Part shown: piece after piece, positions 53,874 through 62,417 of the stretch
Layout of the letters: each line of letters opens with the position of its first letter
Numbering within the stretch: position 1 is the first letter of the stretch
Assembly (NCBI RefSeq): GCF_001427025.1
Contig: NZ_LMGA01000001.1
Location: forward strand, 358,238-422,237
Length of the DNA stretch: 64,000 nucleotides
DNA from: Mesorhizobium sp. Root554
GTDB lineage: Bacteria; Pseudomonadota; Alphaproteobacteria; Rhizobiales; Rhizobiaceae
Reading direction: 5' to 3'
Notes under the pieces: model-generated
The model's input: only the letters and a program-made list of their open reading frames with translations
The model's database searches: none
What the model was told of the DNA's origin: nothing
Position numbers and translations under genes: made by a program

Positions 53874-54323
53874 ATGAAGAATCATCTGGCTATTTTTGCA
53901 GCGCTTCTGGTTGTTTCCGGTTGCAGCACCACAAGTTTGCAGCGCGGCCAGGATGTTGCGCCCAAGACCACGCAGCCCAGTCAGAGTGCTTCCGGCGGCG
54001 GGCGGGTCGGAACCGGGTTCATCGCGGCGATGAATGGCGGGCTGGTAGGCGGCAACATCGGGTCGGGGCTCACCGCCCAGGAAAAGCGCAGCGGCCTCGA
54101 GGCCGAGTACAAGGCCTTGGAATACACGGCGAGCGGGCAGCCGGTCGCCTGGAAAGGTGATCAGGCGAACCACTACGGCGAAGTGGTTGCCGCGCAGCCC
54201 TACCGGGTTGGCTCGCAGGATTGCCGACAGTACAGGCATACGGTCACCGCCGGTGGTCCGGCTGTCACTGCACGTGGAACGGCATGCCGGAACGCCGATG
54301 GAAGCTGGACGCCGTTGACCTGA
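53874..54323 (+). CDS. Lipoprotein of the 17-kDa surface antigen type
   Basis: 149-residue lipoprotein. The signal MKNHLAIFAALLVVSGCSTT has a lipobox ending at Cys17. A Gly-rich segment, FIAAMNGGLVGGNIGSGL, is like the membrane-spanning glycine zipper of Rickettsia 17-kDa antigens, and the C-terminal domain has CRQYRHTVTAGG and ARGTACRNADGSW. Probably outer-membrane located. It stands alone between feuQ and the ccm operon. Confidence 0.82.
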   Translation: MKNHLAIFAALLVVSGCSTTSLQRGQDVAPKTTQPSQSASGGGRVGTGFIAAMNGGLVGGNIGSGLTAQEKRSGLEAEYKALEYTASGQPVAWKGDQANHYGEVVAAQPYRVGSQDCRQYRHTVTAGGPAVTARGTACRNADGSWTPLT

Positions 54324-54399
54324 CAGGCCGGTCTGTTCCGCCAAAGCGTCGCAGGCGCCTTGTGTTGGCAGAAACGAGTGGCGCGGCTATGGGTGTGTC

Positions 54400-55524
54400 A
54401 TGCTTTTTTGGGTCATAGCCGCTGCAATGACGCTGGCCGCCAGCCTTGCTGTCCTGCTGCCGTTGACCGCCCGCACTGGCACGGTATCCGCCGACACCAG
54501 CCATGATCTCGAAGTCTACCGCGACCAACTGGCCGAACTGGACAGAGACCTTGTGCGCGGGCTCATCAAGCCAGCCGAAGCCGAGCAGGCACGCGCCGAA
54601 ATTGGGCGGCGCATTCTCCAGCTTGACCGAAACGAGCCTGCCAGTAACGCAAAGTCAGGCCCGGCAACGTTCGTGCGTATCGTGGCGGCGGCCGCCGTAC
54701 TTGCCGTTCCTGTTCTGAGCTGGGGCCTCTATGCAGGCTTGGGTTCGCCGGATTTGCCGTCGCAGCCTTTGAGCAGCCGTCTGGCCAAAAATCCCGCGGA
54801 GAGCAGCGTCGATGAACTCGTCGCCCGCGCCGAGGCGCATCTGGCGGCCGACCCTTCCGACGGACGGGGTTGGGATGTGCTGGCCCCAATCTATCTGCGC
54901 ATGCAGCGCTTTGACGATGCCGCATCCGCCTATCGCCACGCCATCCGGCTCGAGGGATCGACCGCCGCAAGGCAGGCCGGGCTCGGTGAAGCCATAGCCA
55001 ACGTTTCCGGCGGGGTGGTTTCAGCCGAGGCTCAAGCTGCGTTCGAGGCTGCTCTGAAGATCGAGCCAACCAATCCCAAGGCGCGCTTCTATCTCGCCAT
55101 GGCGCTGATGCAGGAAGGCCGCAAGCAGGAAGCCGCATCTGCGTGGCAGGCGATGCTCGTTGATCTTCCGCCGGATTCGCCATGGCATGGCGCGGTGACA
55201 CAGGCTTTGGCTTCTGCTGGCGGGCAACCTGCAGATTCCGCCGGACCCGACGCGAGCGATGTTGCGGCGGCGTCGGCCATGAACGCGCAGGACCGCGACG
55301 CCATGATCGAAGGAATGGTCGCCGGTCTCGACGAAAAGTTGAAACAAAATCCGCGTGACCAGGAAGGATGGATGCGCCTCATTCGTTCCTACATGGTGTT
55401 GGGCAGGCACGACCAGGCACGCAACGCTCTCGATCGGGGCGTCGCCGCTTTCGGCGCCGCCAGCGACGAGGCGACCAAGCTGACCGCCTTCGCTACCTCG
55501 CTTGGACTCTCGGAAACGCGATGA
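54400..55524 (+). CDS. ccmI: Cytochrome c maturation protein CcmI (CycH)
   Basis: 374-residue apocytochrome c chaperone. A first membrane segment (FWVIAAAMTLAASLAVLLPL) and a second near residue 95 (RIVAAAAVLAVPVLSWGLYA) flank the cytoplasmic loop with LEVYRDQLAELDRDLVRG. The periplasmic C-terminal part holds TPR-like repeats (WDVLAPIYLRMQRFDDAASA, ARFYLAMALMQEGRKQEAAS, WMRLIRSYMVLGRHDQARNA). Its stop overlaps ccmE as ATGA. It delivers the apocytochrome to CcmF/CcmH. Confidence 0.93.
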   Translation: MLFWVIAAAMTLAASLAVLLPLTARTGTVSADTSHDLEVYRDQLAELDRDLVRGLIKPAEAEQARAEIGRRILQLDRNEPASNAKSGPATFVRIVAAAAVLAVPVLSWGLYAGLGSPDLPSQPLSSRLAKNPAESSVDELVARAEAHLAADPSDGRGWDVLAPIYLRMQRFDDAASAYRHAIRLEGSTAARQAGLGEAIANVSGGVVSAEAQAAFEAALKIEPTNPKARFYLAMALMQEGRKQEAASAWQAMLVDLPPDSPWHGAVTQALASAGGQPADSAGPDASDVAAASAMNAQDRDAMIEGMVAGLDEKLKQNPRDQEGWMRLIRSYMVLGRHDQARNALDRGVAAFGAASDEATKLTAFATSLGLSETR

Positions 55525-55961
55525 CACGCAAGCAGAAGAGATTGTCGGTGATCCTGGGCGGGCTGGCGTTTCTGGCCGCCGCCACCGGCCTGACCTTTTA
55601 TGCGCTTGGCCAGAAAGCGTCCTATTTCTACATGCCGAGCGATCTCGCCGCCGCCACCTTGCAGCCGGGCCAGCGGATCCGGCTGGGCGGCTTGGTCGAA
55701 AAGGGCACCATCGTGCGGGAGCAGGGCGCGAAGGTCGCATTTTCGGTAACCGACCAGCACAGTTCGGTGAAGGTGACCTATACCGGCCTCCTGCCGGATC
55801 TCTTCCGAGAGGAACAGGGGGTCATCACCGAGGGCAGCTTCAATGCCGGCGGCACCTTCATCGCCGACAGCGTGCTTGCCAAGCACGACGAGCGCTACAT
55901 GCCCAAGGAGGTCGCCGACGGCCTGAAGGCGAAGGGCGTCTGGCAGGAGAGCAGTCAGTAA
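55521..55961 (+). CDS. ccmE: Haem chaperone CcmE (CycJ)
   Basis: 146-residue periplasmic haem carrier, anchored by LSVILGGLAFLAAATGLTFY. The OB-fold includes PGQRIRLGGLVEKGTI and TYTGLLPDLFREEQGVITEG; the covalent haem ligand His is in AKHDERYMPKEV near residue 122. It passes haem from CcmC to CcmF. The ATG overlaps the ccmI stop, and ccmF starts one base after its stop. Confidence 0.95.
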   Translation: MTRKQKRLSVILGGLAFLAAATGLTFYALGQKASYFYMPSDLAAATLQPGQRIRLGGLVEKGTIVREQGAKVAFSVTDQHSSVKVTYTGLLPDLFREEQGVITEGSFNAGGTFIADSVLAKHDERYMPKEVADGLKAKGVWQESSQ

Positions 55962-55962
55962 C

Positions 55963-57942
55963 ATGGTTGAAATCGGCCATTTCGCGCTCGTACTTGCCTT
56001 TGCGCTGTCGCTTGTCCAGACGGCGGTGCCGCTGGTCGGCGCCCGGACCAGGAACGACCGACTGATGGCGGTGGCGGCGCCGGTCGCCATTTCCGGCTTT
56101 TTCCTGACCTTGCTGTCCTTTGCCGCCTTGGCGATCGCCTATGCGCAATCCGATTTCTCGGTCGCGAATGTGTGGGAGAACTCGCATTCGCTGCAGCCGC
56201 TCCTGTTCAAGATCACGGGCGCATGGGGCAACCATGAAGGCTCGATGCTGCTCTGGGTGCTCATCCTGACGTTCTTCGGCTCGCTGATCGCATTCTTCGG
56301 CGCCAACCTGCCGCCAATGCTGCGCGCCAATGTCCTGGCCGTGCAGGGCTTCATCGGCGCCGCCTTCTTCCTTTTCATCATCACGACGTCAAATCCGTTT
56401 GTCCGGCTATCGCCGGCGCCGATCGAAGGGCGCGACCTCAATCCTGTCCTGCAGGACCTCGGCCTCGCCATCCATCCGCCGCTGCTCTATCTCGGCTATG
56501 TCGGCTTTTCGGTTTGCTTCTCCTTTTCCGTGGCGGCGCTGATCGAAGGCCGCATCGACGCCGCCTGGGCGCGCTGGGTGCGGCCGTGGACGCTGGTCGC
56601 CTGGGTGTTCTTGACCGGCGGCATCGCCATGGGGTCCTACTGGGCCTATTATGAGCTCGGCTGGGGCGGCTTCTGGTTCTGGGATCCGGTCGAGAACGCC
56701 TCCTTCATGCCCTGGCTCGCCGGCACGGCGCTGCTCCATTCCGCCATCGTCATGGAAAAGCGGTCGGCGCTGAAAATCTGGACCCTGCTGCTGGCCATCC
56801 TGACCTTCTCGCTGTCGCTGCTCGGCACGTTCCTGGTGCGCTCCGGCGTGCTGACGTCGGTCCATGCCTTCGCCACCGACCCGACACGCGGCGTCTTCAT
56901 CCTTTGCATCCTGATGTTGTTCATCGGCGGCGCGCTGGCGCTTTTCGCCGTGCGGGCGTCGTCGCTGACTGCGGGCGGCCTCTTCCAGCCGATCTCGCGC
57001 GAGGGCGCGCTGGTGCTGAACAACCTGTTCCTTACCACCGCGACCGCCACCGTATTGGTGGGCACGCTCTATCCGCTGGCGGTGGAAGCGATTTCGGCCG
57101 ACAAGATTTCCGTCGGCGCGCCCTTCTTCGACCTGACATTCATTCCTCTGATGGTGCCGCTGCTTGTTCTGGTGCCGTTCGGACCCTTGCTCGCCTGGAA
57201 ACGGGGTGACGTGTTCGCCGCCGCTCAAAGGCTGATGACGGCCTTTGCCGTGGCGCTGGGCGCCATGCTGGTGACGGCGCTGTTCATCGACGGAAGTTCG
57301 GTTTTCGCCGTATTGGGCGCCGGTTTGGCGTTCTGGCTGATTGTCGGCGCGCTGACCGACCTTGCGGTGAAGTCGGGGGCCGGCTCCACCAGCCTGCCTA
57401 CCATGGCCCGTCGCTTCACCGGCCTGCCACGCTCCATGTACGGCACCGCGCTCGCCCATATGGGTCTGGGGCTGACGACATTGGGAATTGTCGGCACGGT
57501 TTGTTTCGGAACCGAGAACATCCTGTCGATGCGCCCCGGAGAAACTGTCACGGTTTCTGGCTATACGCTGCGCTTCGAGGGCCTGTACCCGGTGCAGGGC
57601 CCGAACTATGCCGAGGAGCGTGCCCGCTTCGCCCTGACCGGTTCAAATGGCGTTTCCGCTGGCGAGATCGTTTCCGCCAAGCGGCTTTATCCCGTGCGGC
57701 AGACGACGACCACCGAGGCCGGCATCCGGACCATCGGTCTCAGCCAGCTTTACGTCTCCATCGGCGACGATGCGGAGGACGGTTCGCTCGCCGTACGCAT
57801 CTGGTGGAAGCCGCTGGTGACGCTGATCTGGATCGGCGCACTGGTGATGATGGCGGGCGGGACGATGTCGCTCATGGACCGGCGTCTACGGGTCGGCGCA
57901 CCGTCGCGCCGCAAGCCTCAGCGCGCCATAGCCACATCATGA
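55963..57942 (+). CDS. ccmF: Cytochrome c haem lyase subunit CcmF (CycK)
   Basis: 659-residue polytopic membrane protein with about 15 hydrophobic segments. The tryptophan-rich haem-handling motif is visible as WGNHEGSMLLWVLIL and GWGGFWFWDPVENASFMPWL near residue 235. His ligands are expected around VRPWTLVAWVF and the other loops. With CcmH it attaches haem to apocytochromes c in the periplasm. Stop overlaps ccmH as ATGA. Confidence 0.95.
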   Translation: MVEIGHFALVLAFALSLVQTAVPLVGARTRNDRLMAVAAPVAISGFFLTLLSFAALAIAYAQSDFSVANVWENSHSLQPLLFKITGAWGNHEGSMLLWVLILTFFGSLIAFFGANLPPMLRANVLAVQGFIGAAFFLFIITTSNPFVRLSPAPIEGRDLNPVLQDLGLAIHPPLLYLGYVGFSVCFSFSVAALIEGRIDAAWARWVRPWTLVAWVFLTGGIAMGSYWAYYELGWGGFWFWDPVENASFMPWLAGTALLHSAIVMEKRSALKIWTLLLAILTFSLSLLGTFLVRSGVLTSVHAFATDPTRGVFILCILMLFIGGALALFAVRASSLTAGGLFQPISREGALVLNNLFLTTATATVLVGTLYPLAVEAISADKISVGAPFFDLTFIPLMVPLLVLVPFGPLLAWKRGDVFAAAQRLMTAFAVALGAMLVTALFIDGSSVFAVLGAGLAFWLIVGALTDLAVKSGAGSTSLPTMARRFTGLPRSMYGTALAHMGLGLTTLGIVGTVCFGTENILSMRPGETVTVSGYTLRFEGLYPVQGPNYAEERARFALTGSNGVSAGEIVSAKRLYPVRQTTTTEAGIRTIGLSQLYVSIGDDAEDGSLAVRIWWKPLVTLIWIGALVMMAGGTMSLMDRRLRVGAPSRRKPQRAIATS

Positions 57943-58412
57943 ACAATTCTCGAATTTCGGCACTTCTGGCAGCCGCTACACTCTGCGCGCTGACTTCGGG
58001 GCCTGCCTTTGCGGTTCGCCCTGACGAAATCCTGTCGGACCCGGTACTGGAAACGCGGGCGCGTACACTCTCGGAAGAGCTTCGCTGCATGGTCTGCCAG
58101 AACCAGTCCATCGACGAGTCGGATGCCGATCTGGCGCGCGACCTGCGGCTTCTGGTGCGCGAGCGCCTGAAGGCCGGCGACACCGACGACGAAGTCATGG
58201 ACTACATCGTCTCCCGCTATGGCGAATTCGTTCTGCTGAAACCCCGGTTCGATTTGAAGAACGCGCTTTTATGGGGAACGCCTGTCCTGCTCCTGCTCGC
58301 CGGAGGCCTGGTCATGCTGCGTGCTTCGCGTTCGAAGAGGATGGATGAAACCGCCGTGTTGACCGCACAGGAAAAGGCCACGCTCGACCAACTCTTGCGA
58401 CGCGGCGAGTGA
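57939..58412 (+). CDS. ccmH: Cytochrome c maturation thioredoxin-like protein CcmH (CycL)
   Basis: 157-residue membrane-anchored periplasmic protein. A signal peptide (LLAAATLCALTSGPAFA) precedes the redox motif LRCMVCQNQSIDESDADLAR with the two reactive Cys, then a C-terminal membrane segment, LLWGTPVLLLLAGGLVMLRA. It reduces the CXXCH Cys of apocytochromes before haem attachment. Last gene of ccmI-E-F-H; ccmABCDG are not here. Confidence 0.95.
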   Translation: MNNSRISALLAAATLCALTSGPAFAVRPDEILSDPVLETRARTLSEELRCMVCQNQSIDESDADLARDLRLLVRERLKAGDTDDEVMDYIVSRYGEFVLLKPRFDLKNALLWGTPVLLLLAGGLVMLRASRSKRMDETAVLTAQEKATLDQLLRRGE

Positions 58413-58443
58413 CTGGCGCAAACAGCTTTTGAGAAGCCGGTCC

Positions 58444-58487
58444 CACATTACCAAAATTTCATTTACCGGAAATGACCCCGTAATGTG
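58444..58487. promoter_or_regulatory. Nested inverted repeat upstream of degP
   Basis: Outer arms CACATTAC (58444-58451) and GTAATGTG (58480-58487) are a perfect 8-bp inverted repeat. Inside them TCATTT (58459-58464) and AAATGA (58470-58475) form a second one with an ACCGG centre. The element lies 32 bases after the ccmH stop and about 65 bases before degP. It has no T-run, so an operator for an envelope-stress regulator or an RNA structure is more likely than a terminator. Confidence 0.5.
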
Positions 58488-58550
58488 AGCCGCTCTATCT
58501 CTCGTGTCAGCGGATGCCGTTTTGCATCCCGTTCAAAAGGACACGAGACC

Positions 58551-60080
58551 ATGAACACCGCCCCCCAATCATCCCGTACCCGCACCCGCCTTCTGGCTGC
58601 CGTGGCATCTCTCGCGATTGCTGGCGCCATTGGCGTCGGCGCGGTCACCACCGGCACGACACCTGTTCTGGCCGATGCCGTCAAGGTCGAAGCCGCGCAG
58701 GTCCCCAGCTTCGCCGATGTCGTCCAGCAGGTTTCGCCGGCCGTCGTCAGCGTGCGCGTGAAGGCCAAGATGCAGCCCGCTTCCGATGACGGCTCCGACA
58801 TGTTCCAGGGTCCGGACGGTCTTCCGGACAATCCGCAGTTGCGCGAGTTCTTCAAGCAGTTCCGCGGTGATGGCAGGCCGGACCGCGGCCCGCGGTTTAG
58901 CCGTCGCGATCACAGGAACGACAAGCCGCGTCCGGTCGCCCAGGGTTCCGGCTTCTTCATCTCCGATGATGGCTATGTCGTCACCAACAATCACGTCGTC
59001 GAAGAAGGCAGCGCCTTCACCGTCGTTACCGACGACGGCAAGGAACTGGACGCCAAACTCATCGGCACCGACCCGCGCACCGATCTGGCGGTCCTGAAGG
59101 TCGATGGCGGCAGCCAGAAATTCACCTATGTCGATTTTGCCGATGACGCCAAGGTTCGGGTCGGCGACTGGGTCGTTGCCGTCGGCAATCCATTCGGTCT
59201 GGGCGGCACTGTGACGGCGGGCATCGTTTCGGCTCGTGGCCGTGACATCGGCGCCGGTCCTTATGACGATTTCATTCAGATCGACGCCGCCGTGAACCGC
59301 GGCAATTCGGGCGGTCCGGCCTTCAACCTCAGCGGCCAGGTCGTCGGCATCAACACAGCCATATTCTCGCCCTCCGGCGGCAATGTCGGCATCGCCTTCG
59401 CCATCCCCGCCTCGACTGCCCAGCAGGTCGTTCAGGACCTGATGAAGAACGGCAGCGTCCAGCGCGGCTGGCTCGGCGTCGAAATCCAGCCGGTGACGCC
59501 CGAAATCGCCGAGTCACTCGGCCTGAAGTCGGAAAAGGGCGCGCTGGTTTCGAGCGCGCAAGACGACAGCCCGGCCAAGAAGGCTGGCATCGTACCCGGC
59601 GATATCATCACTCAGGTCGCGGGCAAGGATGTTGCTGGCACCAAGGAGCTTGCGCGTTTGATCGGGGCCTACAATCCCGGCAAGCCGGTGGATGTGACGG
59701 TCTGGCGCAACGGCAAGTCCGAAACGATCAGCGTCGATCTCGGCAAGCTGCCGAACACCGACAAGCAGGCGTCGGCGGACGATCAGCAGTCGGCGCCGAG
59801 CGCGACGGCTTCGCTCGACGACCTCGGCCTGACCGTGACCAAGTCGGATGATGGCAAGGGTCTCGTCGTGACCGATGTCGATCCCGACAGCGACGCGGCG
59901 GATCGCGGCATCCAGGTCGGCGATGTCATCACCGCTGTCAATTCGCAGGAAGTGAGCGGCCCGAACGACATCTCCAAGGCCATGGCCGATGCGGCCAAGG
60001 CTGGACGCAAGTCGGTTCTCGTCCAGATCAGCCGTGACGACGCCAACCGCTTCGTCGCGCTCCCGGTCGACAAGGGTTGA
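58551..60080 (+). CDS. degP: Periplasmic serine protease/chaperone DegP (HtrA)
   Basis: 509-residue Do-family protease. A signal peptide covers about residues 1-43 (cut near PVLADA). The catalytic triad is seen in VVTNNHVVEEG (His), TDLAVLKVDGG (Asp) and VNRGNSGGPAF (Ser near 250). PDZ1 follows with GWLGVEIQPVTPEIAESLGL, and PDZ2 near residue 415-500 with DSDAADRGIQVGDVITAVNS. It degrades misfolded envelope proteins. Acid low-complexity linker between the PDZ domains is normal. Confidence 0.94.
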   Translation: MNTAPQSSRTRTRLLAAVASLAIAGAIGVGAVTTGTTPVLADAVKVEAAQVPSFADVVQQVSPAVVSVRVKAKMQPASDDGSDMFQGPDGLPDNPQLREFFKQFRGDGRPDRGPRFSRRDHRNDKPRPVAQGSGFFISDDGYVVTNNHVVEEGSAFTVVTDDGKELDAKLIGTDPRTDLAVLKVDGGSQKFTYVDFADDAKVRVGDWVVAVGNPFGLGGTVTAGIVSARGRDIGAGPYDDFIQIDAAVNRGNSGGPAFNLSGQVVGINTAIFSPSGGNVGIAFAIPASTAQQVVQDLMKNGSVQRGWLGVEIQPVTPEIAESLGLKSEKGALVSSAQDDSPAKKAGIVPGDIITQVAGKDVAGTKELARLIGAYNPGKPVDVTVWRNGKSETISVDLGKLPNTDKQASADDQQSAPSATASLDDLGLTVTKSDDGKGLVVTDVDPDSDAADRGIQVGDVITAVNSQEVSGPNDISKAMADAAKAGRKSVLVQISRDDANRFVALPVDKG

Positions 60081-60176
60081 CCTGACCGTTCCGGGCGGAG
60101 GTTTCAACACCCCCGAGCCTCCGTCCTGGAAGCACCGCGCCGCGATGCGTTAGTCAGTCATCGTATCCGGTTCGGG

Positions 60177-60207
60177 GCGGCAGCGGGCCCCCATCGCCCG
60201 CTGCCGC
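60177..60207. other. Strong GC-rich hairpin between degP and the response regulator
   Basis: Perfect 12-bp inverted repeat GCGGCAGCGGGC (60177-60188) and GCCCGCTGCCGC (60196-60207) with a 7-base loop. It is followed by AAAAC, not T, so it is not a canonical terminator on either strand. It may still limit read-through from degP or protect an mRNA end. Confidence 0.55.
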
Positions 60208-60270
60208 AAAACGCGCGAGGTCTCTAACATGCCGTCCACAAGACCAGCCGAAATGCCGTATAACGAGCCC

Positions 60271-60945
60271 ATGAAGATTCTCGTCATCGAAGACGATCGT
60301 GAGGCCGCGGACTATCTGGAGAAGGCTTTCACCGAAGCCGGCCATACGGCGCACGTCGCCGGTGATGGCGAGGTCGGTTTCGCGCTGGCCGACTCGGGCG
60401 ACTACGACGTCATGGTCATCGACCGCATGATGCCCCGCCGCGACGGGCTTTCCGTGATCGCCGGGCTTCGGTCGCGCGGCAACACCACTCCGGTCCTGAT
60501 CCTTTCCGCGCTCGGCGAAGTGGACGACCGCGTCACCGGCCTGCGTGCCGGCGGCGACGACTATCTGACCAAACCCTATGCCTTTTCCGAACTGCTTGCC
60601 CGCGTCGAGGTTCTGAACCGCCGCGCCAGCGCCAAGGAGAGCGATACGGTCTATCGCGTCGGCGACCTGGAACTCGACCGCCTGTCCCATTCGGTGCGGC
60701 GCGCCGGCCGCGAACTCACGTTGCAGCCGCGCGAATTCCGCCTGCTCGAATATCTCATGCGCCACGCCGGGCAGGTGGTGACGCGCACCATGCTGCTGGA
60801 AAACGTCTGGGACTACCACTTCGACCCGCAGACAAATGTCATCGACGTCCATGTCTCGCGGCTGCGCGCCAAGATCGAAAAGGGCTTCGACACGCCGATC
60901 CTGCATACGATCCGCGGCGCCGGCTACATGCTTAGAGGTAGCTAG
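60271..60945 (+). CDS. OmpR-family response regulator
   Basis: 224-residue regulator. The receiver has EDDREAADYLEKAF, phospho-Asp in VMVIDRMMPRRDGLSVIAGL near residue 51 and DDYLTKPYAF; the winged helix has LTLQPREFRLLEYLMRHAGQ and TNVIDVHVSRLRAKIEKGFD. The cognate kinase gene follows 5 bases later. The position behind degP suggests an envelope or copper-type signal, but the signal is not known. Upstream ATGs at 60229 and 60253 are in frame; 60271 fits the family start. Confidence 0.9.
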   Translation: MKILVIEDDREAADYLEKAFTEAGHTAHVAGDGEVGFALADSGDYDVMVIDRMMPRRDGLSVIAGLRSRGNTTPVLILSALGEVDDRVTGLRAGGDDYLTKPYAFSELLARVEVLNRRASAKESDTVYRVGDLELDRLSHSVRRAGRELTLQPREFRLLEYLMRHAGQVVTRTMLLENVWDYHFDPQTNVIDVHVSRLRAKIEKGFDTPILHTIRGAGYMLRGS

Positions 60946-60950
60946 CGACG

Positions 60951-62417
60951 ATGGCGCTTTCCGTGCCCGCCATCATGAAGACGACGGCTGCGCGGCTCTC
61001 GGCGCTCTTTCTTCTTCTTTTCGCGCTCTGCGCCGTCCTGCTGGTTTTCTACATGACGTCGCTATCGGCGCGCATGCTGGCGGCGCAGACCCAGGAAACC
61101 ATCAACGAGGAAGTGCTGGGGCTCGCCCGCGCGTATCAGCGCGGCGGCCTGCCGGTGCTTGCCCGGTCTGTCGAGCAGCGCTCGCGCCAGCCGGGCGCCA
61201 ACCTCTATCTCATCGCCGATGCGAACGGCCAGATCCTGGCCGGCAATGTGCAGGCGCTCGAGCCCGGCGTGCTCGAGACCGAGGGCTGGACCGGCAAGCC
61301 CTTCTACTACCAGCGCTTCGGCGAGGGGGAGGGGCGGCAGCGCGGCAACGTTTCCGATCCGAGCCAGGCGCAAGGCGGCGAAACCGGGCACAACGCCATG
61401 GCGCTGGTTCTGCGGCTGCCGAACCAGATGATTCTTCTGGTCGGCCGCGACCTTGGCGAACCGGAGCGGTTCCGCGCCGTCGTGCGGCGCGCGCTGATGC
61501 TGGCGCTGGGTATGATGGGCCTGGGCGGCCTGCTCATCTGGTTCTTCGTCGGCCGCGCGGCGCTGAAGCGCATCGACGGCGTTTCGGAAGCGAGCCGCCG
61601 CATCATGGGCGGCGACCTGTCCGGCAGGCTGCCGGTGACCGGCGCCGGCGACGAGTTCGACCGGTTGTCGGAAAACCTCAACGCCATGCTGGCCCGCATC
61701 GCCGAATTGAACGAGGGCCTGAAGCAGGTTTCGGACAATATCGCTCACGATCTGAAGACGCCGCTGACACGGCTGCGCAACCGTGCCGAAGCCACCCTTG
61801 CCGGAAAGCAGAAGACCGCCGACTACCGCGAGGCGCTGGAAGGCACGATCACCGAATCCGATCATCTCATCAAGACGTTCAACGCCATATTGATGATCTC
61901 GCGGCTGGAGGCCGGCTACTCCTCCGAGAGTACGGTCAAGGTCGATCTGGCGGCCGCGATCCGCGATGTCGTCGATCTCTATGAGCCGGTGGCCGAGGAA
62001 GCCGGCGTGGCGATCGAGACGGATGTCGGCCAGGCTTTGTCCATCGACGGCAACCGGGAACTGATCGGCCAGGCGCTGTCCAACATCGTCGACAACGCGA
62101 TCAAATACTCGGTGGACTCGAGCAGCAAGCCGGTCGTGCGTGTTGCGCTCTCTCGCACGGGTGGCCGCGTTAAGCTCACCGTTTCGGACAACGGCCCCGG
62201 GATTCCGGACGATGTCGACCGCGCGCGCGCCACCGAACGGTTCGTGCGGCTGGAACGCAGCCGCTCGCAGCCCGGCTCGGGACTGGGTCTCAGCCTCGCC
62301 AAGGCGATCATGAAATTCCACCACGGAACGCTTGATCTTCTGCCCGGCGATCCCGGATTATCCGTCGTCATGGATTTTCCCGAAGGGGAAAAGCAGTCGA
62401 CCGGAGAGAGCCGATGA
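60951..62417 (+). CDS. Sensor histidine kinase partner of the OmpR-type regulator
   Basis: 488-residue membrane kinase. Membrane segments lie near residues 15-35 (LSALFLLLFALCAVLLVFYM) and 180-200 (LMLALGMMGLGGLLIWFFVG). The loop between them is periplasmic. HAMP (ALKRIDGVSEASRRIMGGDL), HisKA with His in DNIAHDLKTPLTRLRNRAEA and HATPase (IVDNAIKYS, DNGPGIPDDV, GSGLGLSLAKAI) follow. The signal is unknown. Stop overlaps the glnE start as ATGA. Confidence 0.92.
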   Translation: MALSVPAIMKTTAARLSALFLLLFALCAVLLVFYMTSLSARMLAAQTQETINEEVLGLARAYQRGGLPVLARSVEQRSRQPGANLYLIADANGQILAGNVQALEPGVLETEGWTGKPFYYQRFGEGEGRQRGNVSDPSQAQGGETGHNAMALVLRLPNQMILLVGRDLGEPERFRAVVRRALMLALGMMGLGGLLIWFFVGRAALKRIDGVSEASRRIMGGDLSGRLPVTGAGDEFDRLSENLNAMLARIAELNEGLKQVSDNIAHDLKTPLTRLRNRAEATLAGKQKTADYREALEGTITESDHLIKTFNAILMISRLEAGYSSESTVKVDLAAAIRDVVDLYEPVAEEAGVAIETDVGQALSIDGNRELIGQALSNIVDNAIKYSVDSSSKPVVRVALSRTGGRVKLTVSDNGPGIPDDVDRARATERFVRLERSRSQPGSGLGLSLAKAIMKFHHGTLDLLPGDPGLSVVMDFPEGEKQSTGESR

